NCBI GenBank assembly: GCA_934096105.1
Contig: CAKOLH010000018.1
Coordinates: 1 to 17,424 of the forward strand
Reading direction: 5' to 3'
DNA length: 17,424 nucleotides
Source of the DNA: an uncultured Bacilli bacterium
GTDB lineage: Bacteria > Bacillota_I > Bacilli_A > RF39 > UBA660
Shown here: in pieces, positions 12,393 through 17,424 of the stretch
How the letters are laid out: every line of letters begins with the position of its first letter
How positions within the stretch are numbered: position 1 is the stretch's first letter
Notes under the pieces: generated by a model
Told to the model about the DNA's origin: nothing
Seen by the model: the letters and a program-made list of their open reading frames with translations, nothing else
The model's database searches: none
Program-made: the position numbers and the translations under genes

Positions 12393-14342
12393 ATGTTTGA
12401 ACTAATATCAAAATATAAACCAGCTGGAGATCAACCTGAAGCTATTAAAGAATTAGTAGAGGGTATAAAAGAAGGTAAAAGAGATCAAGTATTACTAGGA
12501 GCTACTGGTACAGGTAAAACATTTACTATAGCAAATGTTATAGCAAGTGTAAATAAACCAACTCTAGTTCTTGCCCATAATAAAACTCTCGCAGGTCAAC
12601 TTTATGCTGAATTTAAAGAATTATTTCCAAATAATAAGGTAGAACTATTCATTAGCTACTACGACTATTACCAGCCTGAAGCTTATGTACCTAGTTCAGA
12701 TACCTATATAGAAAAAGATTCATCAATAAATGATGAAATAGATGAATTAAGACATAGAGCTACATCAAGTTTAATATCTAGAAATGATGTCATAGTGGTA
12801 GCCTCAGTATCATGTATATATGGAATAGGTGAAGTAGAAGAATATCGTAAAAAGATGTTAACTCTTAATGTTGGCGATACCATTCCAAGAGATGATGTAT
12901 TAAAAAAATTAGTAGAAATGTTATATGAGAGAAATGACTTTGATTTAAAAAGAGGTACCTTCAGAGTAAGAGGAGACTCTCTTGAAATAATACCAGCTAA
13001 TGAAAGAACTAATGGTTTATTAATTGAGTGGTTTGGTGACGAAATAGATCGTATTAGTGAAGTAGATACTGTAACAGGACATATTCTAAAAGATAAAAAG
13101 ACAGTCTCTATATTTGCAGCATCACACTTTGTTACTGATGAAGAAAAACTAAAGATAAGTATCGATAGAATACTAAAAGAAAAAGATGAAAGAGTAAAAT
13201 ACTTTAAAGAAAATAATAAATTAATTGAAGCTCAAAGAATAGAAGAAAGAGTTAACTATGATATGGAAATGCTTTCTGAAACAGGTTTCTGTAGAGGTAT
13301 TGAAAACTATTCTAGACATATTGCTCTAAAAGAAGAAGGAGTACCACCATGTACCCTAATAGATTTCTTTCCTAAAGATTTCTTACTTGTAATAGATGAA
13401 TCCCACGTAAGTATTCCTCAGGTAAGAGCTATGTATAATGGTGATAGAGCAAGGAAAATGAACCTTGTAGACTATGGCTTTAGACTACCTAGTGCTCTAG
13501 ATAATAGACCTCTTAAATTTGAAGAATTTGAAAGTAAACTAAATAACGTTATATATGTTAGTGCTACTCCTGGTGATTATGAACTAGGAAGAACAGGTAA
13601 CCACTATATTCAGCAGATTATTCGTCCAACAGGACTACTTGATCCAAAAATTGAAGTAAGACCTACTAAAAACCAAATAGATAATTTACTTGAAGAAATA
13701 GAAAAGAATAATAGTGCTAACGAAAGAACAATTATTACTACCCTTACTATTCGTATGGCGGAAGAGTTAACTAACTATTTAAAGAGTTTAGATATAAAAG
13801 TAGCTTATCTACATAATGAAGTAAAATCATTAGAAAGATTAAAAATAATAAGAGACTTAAGACTTGGTAAGTATGATGTTCTCGTGGGTATTAATTTGTT
13901 AAGAGAGGGCCTAGATATACCTGAAGTATCTCTAATAGCCATTATGGATGCTGATAAACAAGGCTTCCTTCGTAGTACTAGAAGCCTAATCCAAACTATC
14001 GGAAGGGCTGCGAGAAATGCTAAAGGTAGAGTAATAATGTATGCTGATACTATATCTGATAGCATGAATGAAGCCATTACTGAAACAGAAAGAAGAAGAA
14101 CTATTCAGGAAGAATATAATAGAGTACATAATATTGTACCAAAGACAATTATCAAAGAGATACCTGAAGTAGTATCAAATGAAATAGAAGTAAAACCAAA
14201 GAAAGAAAAGAAACTAACTAAAGAAGAAAAACTATCTATGATTGAAGACTTAACTAAAGAAATGAAAGAAGCTGCTGGTAACCTAGACTTTGAAAGAGCA
14301 ATGCAGCTTAGAGATATAATATTTGAATTAGAAAGTGAATAA
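12393..14342 (+). CDS. uvrB: UvrABC system protein B (excinuclease helicase subunit)
   Basis: 649 residues from the chosen start. UvrB verifies DNA damage after UvrA loading and recruits UvrC in nucleotide excision repair. Visible parts are SKYKPAGDQPEAI (6-18), Walker A GATGTGKT (36-43), the beta-hairpin region with SYYDYYQPEAYVP (88-100), Walker B VIDESH (333-338), helicase motifs VGINLLREGLDIPE and QTIGRAARNAKG, and a C-terminal UVR domain (~613-648, LTKEMKEAAGNLDFERAMQLRD) that binds UvrC. The frame is open to an ATG at 12360, but I prefer 12393 because UvrB proteins begin close to FELxSKY, GGGTGA lies just upstream, and the earlier ATG overlaps the promoter. uvrA does not follow within the window. 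Confidence 0.96.
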   Translation: MFELISKYKPAGDQPEAIKELVEGIKEGKRDQVLLGATGTGKTFTIANVIASVNKPTLVLAHNKTLAGQLYAEFKELFPNNKVELFISYYDYYQPEAYVPSSDTYIEKDSSINDEIDELRHRATSSLISRNDVIVVASVSCIYGIGEVEEYRKKMLTLNVGDTIPRDDVLKKLVEMLYERNDFDLKRGTFRVRGDSLEIIPANERTNGLLIEWFGDEIDRISEVDTVTGHILKDKKTVSIFAASHFVTDEEKLKISIDRILKEKDERVKYFKENNKLIEAQRIEERVNYDMEMLSETGFCRGIENYSRHIALKEEGVPPCTLIDFFPKDFLLVIDESHVSIPQVRAMYNGDRARKMNLVDYGFRLPSALDNRPLKFEEFESKLNNVIYVSATPGDYELGRTGNHYIQQIIRPTGLLDPKIEVRPTKNQIDNLLEEIEKNNSANERTIITTLTIRMAEELTNYLKSLDIKVAYLHNEVKSLERLKIIRDLRLGKYDVLVGINLLREGLDIPEVSLIAIMDADKQGFLRSTRSLIQTIGRAARNAKGRVIMYADTISDSMNEAITETERRRTIQEEYNRVHNIVPKTIIKEIPEVVSNEIEVKPKKEKKLTKEEKLSMIEDLTKEMKEAAGNLDFERAMQLRDIIFELESE

Positions 14343-14353
14343 TACTTTCTTTT
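14330..14353 (+). terminator. Terminator of uvrB overlapping its stop codon
   Basis: AGAAAGT (14330-14336) and ACTTTCT (14344-14350) form a 7-bp stem whose loop holds the TAA, followed by TTTCTTTC. Short but well placed; moderate strength. Confidence 0.55.
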
Positions 14354-14360
14354 CTTTCTT

Positions 14361-14564
14361 TTAGCAGCCAAATATTAACCAAAATCCCAAACATATAAGC
14401 GTAGCATATTCAAGTAGTAATATAAATACATTACCAAAACACGGAGCAAATAAAGTAATTAACATTTGATAAAAAGTAATAATCATAAGAATGATAACCA
14501 TAACAAGAAAGAATAGTTTCCATCCAGCACACAACCTAAAAAAATTAAAAAAGTTATTAAACAT
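14361..14564 (-). CDS. Small hydrophobic membrane protein, function unknown
   Basis: 67 residues, convergent with uvrB. I do not recognise the family. After FNNFFNFFRLCAGWK come two likely membrane helices: about residues 17-37 (LFFLVMVIILMIITFYQMLI) and 44-65 (GNVFILLLEYATLICLGFW), with only a short AP-C-F-G link between them, so a helical hairpin is expected. The frame is open to a GTG at 14573, but I chose the ATG at 14564 because AGGTGAT on the minus strand sits just upstream, the same signal as before ddl. A TATAAT at 14610-14615 (minus) could be its -10. There is no clear terminator of its own. Because hydrophobic frames arise easily in AT-rich DNA, its reality rests on the start signal and on filling an otherwise empty 327-nt gap. 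Confidence 0.5.
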   Translation of the reverse strand: MFNNFFNFFRLCAGWKLFFLVMVIILMIITFYQMLITLFAPCFGNVFILLLEYATLICLGFWLIFGC

Positions 14565-14615
14565 TACTATCACCTATAATAGTTTATGAGTAACTGATTT
14601 ATTATGTTAATTATA

Positions 14616-14644
14616 TTGAAAAAAAGAACAAAATATGGTAATCT
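14616..14644 (+). promoter_or_regulatory. Promoter of the pilin-like protein and lipoprotein operon
   Basis: TTGAAA (14616-14621), a 17-nt spacer and TAATCT (14639-14644) preceded by TGG (extended -10). The ribosome binding site AGAGGGTG (14656-14663) precedes the ATG by 6 nt. Confidence 0.6.
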
Positions 14645-14669
14645 TATATATAGATAGAGGGTGTAAAAA

Positions 14670-16952
14670 ATGAAAAATAGAAAAGGATTTACACTAATAG
14701 AATTATTAGCAATAATTTTAATAATAGGTATTGTACTTTCGGTTACCACAGTAGGAATTATTTCATCGATAAATAAGTCAAAAGAAAGTGCTAAAGTCAT
14801 TTCCTATACAGGATTTAAATCATCAGTATTTACTTATGCTGAAGAATTTAAAAGAGATGATATATACTGGAACAAGATGGATGATACCACAGTTTATGCC
14901 TGTACTACAGTTAGAGCATTAAAGAATAAAGGCTTCTTTGATGACAATGCCATTATATACGATAATAATAAAAAAGAACTTGACGATTCATCTTATGTAA
15001 TGGTTACCAAAAACAATATTACATATACATTACTAGATGTAATAACAGACAGCGATAAATGTAACGATAATTTTGATGTAAAAGTAACTTTTACCCCTAG
15101 CGGTGATATTGGATATGATAATTGGTATAAAAATCTAAATATCAATTATTTAGTTGATATAAATGATAAATCAAAAATTGATAATATGAGTTATCATCTA
15201 AAAGTAGATGGTAAAGAAATCACTAGAGAAACATCAAGTGATTTTACAAAAGATATCAAAGTTAATAAAGAAGGTAAAAAAATAAATCTCTGTGTTGTTT
15301 CAGAAAGTCTAAATGGAACTGTTAAAGAAAATTGTAGTGACACCTACAAACTTGATATGACTAAGCCAAATAAACCAAGCTTTGCCTTAGATGATAGCGG
15401 TAACATTACAATCAAAGATGGTATAGATAGCCTATCAGGAATCAAAGAAACCCTAGCAAGCTTTATTAATGGTAATTTTAGTGATAAAAATGACATTCTT
15501 AATAAATTAAATAGTTATTATGGAGATAGTTATAATGTTTATGCAGTAAGTATGGATAATGCTAAAAACTATAGCGATCCATCCTATGCCATATACACTG
15601 TTAAATCTAGCTTAAATGGAAAAGTAACATATCACAGTGATACCACTGGATATAAATGTTCTCTCAATGGAGTTACCTATAAAACAATGAGTGAAGCCCA
15701 AAATGCCTGCAAGAAAACAGAAACAATAAATGCTACCAAAAATGAATATTATACATATAGTTGTCCTAGTGGTTATACATGCAGTAATGGTACATGTAAT
15801 AGTAGCAGTAAATGTACTAAGACAGTCTCTAAAACACCAGATAAAGTATATTACTGTGAACACAATAAAACATATCAAAGTAGTAGTACATGTAGTTATA
15901 GTGGTGAAGAATTAGCCTCTACTAACTTATATTGTGTTTCGGGTGGTAGTAGTTGTTCAGAAAGTAGTTATTACTATTGTAGTTCCGGAGAATTACATGG
16001 TAGTTATTGTTACAAATATGGACAATACACTCCAGCATCATCAAGCTCTGGATGGAATTCTTACCAAAGTGGTTATTGTAGTATGTACTGTGAAGGTCCA
16101 GGAAATGGTCAAGGCATCAGAAACTGTTCTAGTGGAGTAGTAAGCTGTAGCGGTTTAGGACAAAACTATAGTTGTACAGCAAGTGATGGTAGTGTATTAG
16201 GTGGAAGTAAATATTGTACAAAAACAGTATTATATACTTGGAGTAGAAGTGCCAATATTGGTACAAAAAAATCATGTACTGAATTAGGAAAATATAAAGA
16301 AAATGGTTACGCCGGATGTAGAAATAATTACTCAACAGGCAGCAGTACAACCAAATTCAATTATAGTCAAGGCTTTTCTTGCAGTGGTTCTGGTACAAAA
16401 GAAGGAACCCTAAGTTGTACTTATAGCGGTTACACTCTTTCCAATGAAAGAAAATATATAATAGATTCAAATGGTAATGATGCCTGCAGTCAACCACTTA
16501 AAGTATATAATGGAAGTTATTGTAATACTGCCAAATATCATGAAACACACACAAAATGTACTCCAGGAAAAACATCAAAAGGAGGAGCTTCAACAATATA
16601 TACTAGAACATGTGTAAATAATAATCCACCAGTTAAATATTATTGTTCCTTAACCGATAGTTATAATAGTTCTAATTCTTGTTCTAAGACATACACAGAA
16701 GGTGTAATTGCTACTAAAAATGTTAGCTATTCTTGTCCTAGCGGTTATACAATGAATAGCAATAATACCTGTAGTAAAACCACAAATGGTACTATTTCAA
16801 CATTAAAAGATAATTATTATACTTGTGCATTATTTAGTGGTAAAAAATACAATGATGAAAAAACTGCCAGCAGTGCTTGCACCAATTATTGTGAAAATAA
16901 TCTTAAGTACTATTCAAAGAAAAATAAATGTGTAAGCTTAAAAGGAGAGTAA
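14670..16952 (+). CDS. Large pilin-like surface protein with type IV prepilin leader and Cys-rich repeats
   Basis: 760 residues. The N-terminus is a type IV prepilin signal: MKNRKG, cleavage before F, and the hydrophobic helix FTLIELLAIILIIGIVLSV with the conserved Glu at mature position 5. Typical pilins have 120-200 residues, so this is far larger. Residues ~130-325 look like beta-sandwich material (phrases such as LDMTKPNKPSFALDDSGNI). From ~328 to the end it is Cys-, Ser-, Tyr- and Gly-rich, with 34 cysteines by my count and 38 in the whole protein. Modules recur: ATKN...YSCPSGYT...N-T-C occurs at residues ~355 and ~681, and Y-x-C...A/S-C units appear several times. An exported, disulfide-stabilised tip adhesin or pseudopilin is plausible. 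No prepilin peptidase, pilus ATPase or platform gene is in the window. A lipoprotein gene follows after 2 nt. Confidence 0.85.
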   Translation: MKNRKGFTLIELLAIILIIGIVLSVTTVGIISSINKSKESAKVISYTGFKSSVFTYAEEFKRDDIYWNKMDDTTVYACTTVRALKNKGFFDDNAIIYDNNKKELDDSSYVMVTKNNITYTLLDVITDSDKCNDNFDVKVTFTPSGDIGYDNWYKNLNINYLVDINDKSKIDNMSYHLKVDGKEITRETSSDFTKDIKVNKEGKKINLCVVSESLNGTVKENCSDTYKLDMTKPNKPSFALDDSGNITIKDGIDSLSGIKETLASFINGNFSDKNDILNKLNSYYGDSYNVYAVSMDNAKNYSDPSYAIYTVKSSLNGKVTYHSDTTGYKCSLNGVTYKTMSEAQNACKKTETINATKNEYYTYSCPSGYTCSNGTCNSSSKCTKTVSKTPDKVYYCEHNKTYQSSSTCSYSGEELASTNLYCVSGGSSCSESSYYYCSSGELHGSYCYKYGQYTPASSSSGWNSYQSGYCSMYCEGPGNGQGIRNCSSGVVSCSGLGQNYSCTASDGSVLGGSKYCTKTVLYTWSRSANIGTKKSCTELGKYKENGYAGCRNNYSTGSSTTKFNYSQGFSCSGSGTKEGTLSCTYSGYTLSNERKYIIDSNGNDACSQPLKVYNGSYCNTAKYHETHTKCTPGKTSKGGASTIYTRTCVNNNPPVKYYCSLTDSYNSSNSCSKTYTEGVIATKNVSYSCPSGYTMNSNNTCSKTTNGTISTLKDNYYTCALFSGKKYNDEKTASSACTNYCENNLKYYSKKNKCVSLKGE

Positions 16953-16954
16953 CT

Positions 16955-17332
16955 ATGAAAAAAATATTATTAACCCTAGCGGTACTATTATTACTTACAG
17001 GTTGTGGAAGTACTAAAGAAATAGAAAAAAATATTACTAGTGACAATATTGTAAAAGAAGAAGTAATAGATAATGTTACTGTTAAAGTAGACAAGTTTTA
17101 TTACAAAGAAGGATATACCACAATGAACTTAATTATCAAAAATAACAAAGAAGAAAGTATATATATAGATACATATAAAGTAAATTTATATGATAAAGAA
17201 AATAATCTAATTGGAGTTTTTAATCCTAAGTTTGATAATATTATTAAAAGTAAAGAAGAAGTAAATCAAATGTTTAGTATTGAAGGAGATTATCAAAATA
17301 CCGATAGAATAAGTTTTGAATTTAATTTATAA
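16955..17332 (+). CDS. Small lipoprotein with a beta-sandwich (FxLYD/DUF4352-like) domain
   Basis: 125 residues. MKKILLTLAVLLLLTGC is a lipoprotein signal peptide with lipobox LTGC and the lipidated Cys17. The mature part has a short charged linker, then VTVKVDKFYYKEGYTTMNLIIKN, YKVNLYDKENNLIGVF and a final FEFNL. This strand pattern resembles FxLYD/DUF4352 immunoglobulin-like domains; the match is by eye and moderate. An in-frame ATG 27 nt upstream overlaps the previous gene, but AAAGGAG (16940-16946) lies just before the chosen ATG. It is co-transcribed with the pilin-like gene, so it could help assemble or anchor that protein, which is inference from position only. Confidence 0.8.
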   Translation: MKKILLTLAVLLLLTGCGSTKEIEKNITSDNIVKEEVIDNVTVKVDKFYYKEGYTTMNLIIKNNKEESIYIDTYKVNLYDKENNLIGVFNPKFDNIIKSKEEVNQMFSIEGDYQNTDRISFEFNL

Positions 17333-17352
17333 AAAAGAATAATTTTATTCTT
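17331..17352 (-). terminator. Hairpin terminator for leftward transcription at the right edge
   Basis: AAGAATAA (17335-17342) and TTATTCTT (17345-17352) form an 8-bp palindromic stem. On the minus strand it is followed by a T-run (17336-17331); on the plus strand no T-run follows. It would stop transcription arriving from the probable insertion sequence, and sits right after the lipoprotein stop codon. Confidence 0.55.
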
Positions 17353-17424
17353 GAACTTGTCAATAAAAAGTAGACACTAAAAGAATATTATTTAAACCCT
17401 AGTTGAGTTTTATAATCAATTGGG
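17352..17424 (-). mobile_element. Probable end of an IS3-family insertion sequence (partial)
   Basis: Read on the minus strand, the edge gives a short open frame ending in PIDYKTQLGFK and TAA, then GTGTCTACTTTTTATTGACA and a TGAAC-type end near 17352. IS3-family orfB proteins typically finish with SP[IV][DE]Y[RK]-like residues, and related elements carry TGTCTACTTT...GACA near the end. The start of the element on this side would be TGAACTTGTC at 17352. Only 73 nt are visible, so the call is tentative; most of the element lies beyond the window. Confidence 0.45.
17388..17424 (-). CDS. IS3-family transposase orfB, C-terminal fragment cut by the window edge
   Basis: Twelve codons of a minus-strand frame, ending PIDYKTQLGFK-stop (TAA at 17388-17390). 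The SPxDYRxQL-like ending is usual for IS3/IS150-type integrase-transposases. The rest lies outside the window, so neither intactness nor subgroup can be judged. Confidence 0.4.
   Translation of the reverse strand, partial: PIDYKTQLGFK

Noticed and set aside
14570..14800. Minus-strand hydrophobic frame opposite the start of the pilin-like gene
   Set aside because: It mirrors the hydrophobic prepilin helix of a well-supported gene and lacks a ribosome binding site.
15612..16350. Several overlapping frames on both strands inside the pilin-like gene
   Set aside because: They are products of the repetitive Cys/Ser/Tyr codons (TGT, AGT, TAT) read in other frames; none has start signals or a family match.
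1..17424. TGA read as Trp (code 4)
   Set aside because: All genes are intact with TGA as stop, and conserved Trp positions use TGG.
1..17424. CRISPR arrays, tRNA or rRNA genes, tandem repeats
   Set aside because: No regularly spaced repeats and no tRNA-like cloverleaf or rRNA stretches were recognised by eye; the intergenic regions are short and accounted for.

Overview
The window comes from a very AT-rich, Gram-positive-type bacterium. It has genes for peptidoglycan precursors (ddl, glmM, a GlmU-type acyltransferase), a lipoprotein, a pilin-like surface protein and no outer-membrane genes. Promoters are sigmaA-like, often with an extended -10 (TGN-TATAAT). The class III (oxygen-sensitive) ribonucleotide reductase points to an anaerobe. 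TGG encodes Trp, TGA is neither Trp nor used as a stop, and nearly all stops are TAA. This suits a low-GC Bacilli lineage near the Mollicutes/RF39 gut clades, but that placement is inference. No tRNA, rRNA or CRISPR array was seen.

Layout, left to right. (1) 1-1061: class III ribonucleotide reductase, with nrdD apparently split into a catalytic core and a separate 56-residue glycyl-radical subunit, followed by its activase nrdG. (2) 1071-1376, minus strand: a small Asn/Gly/Met-rich coiled-coil protein of unknown function. (3) 1448-2733: trmB and rnc, an RNA modification/processing pair. (4) 2916-5861: an operon of an MBL-fold hydrolase, a single-domain DAHP synthase, D-Ala-D-Ala ligase and a membrane-anchored DUF1287 cysteine hydrolase. 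A separately promoted membrane-anchored C39-like protease follows (5984-6811). (5) 6895-8240: a toxin-antitoxin module whose HTH antitoxin is fused to an ImmA/IrrE-type metalloprotease. (6) 8324-11378: GlmU-type acyltransferase, glmM and a DUF2974 alpha/beta hydrolase. (7) 11433-12092: a divergent uracil-DNA-glycosylase-like protein, then a roughly 240-nt non-coding stretch with the best promoter of the window and several mutually exclusive hairpins, then uvrB. (8) 14361-14564, minus strand: a small membrane protein. (9) 14670-17332: a 760-residue pilin-like protein with a Cys-rich C-terminal half and a lipoprotein. (10) The right edge probably enters an IS3-family insertion sequence in the minus orientation.

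Together the genes mostly serve cell-wall synthesis and remodelling, DNA precursor supply and repair, and RNA maturation, with two accessory pieces (toxin-antitoxin module, IS end) and one surface-structure locus. Spacing is tight: several terminators overlap stop codons or the promoter of the next gene. The observations most worth following are the split NrdD, the structured RNA upstream of uvrB, the HTH-protease antitoxin, the UDG-like protein and the Cys-rich pilin-like protein.
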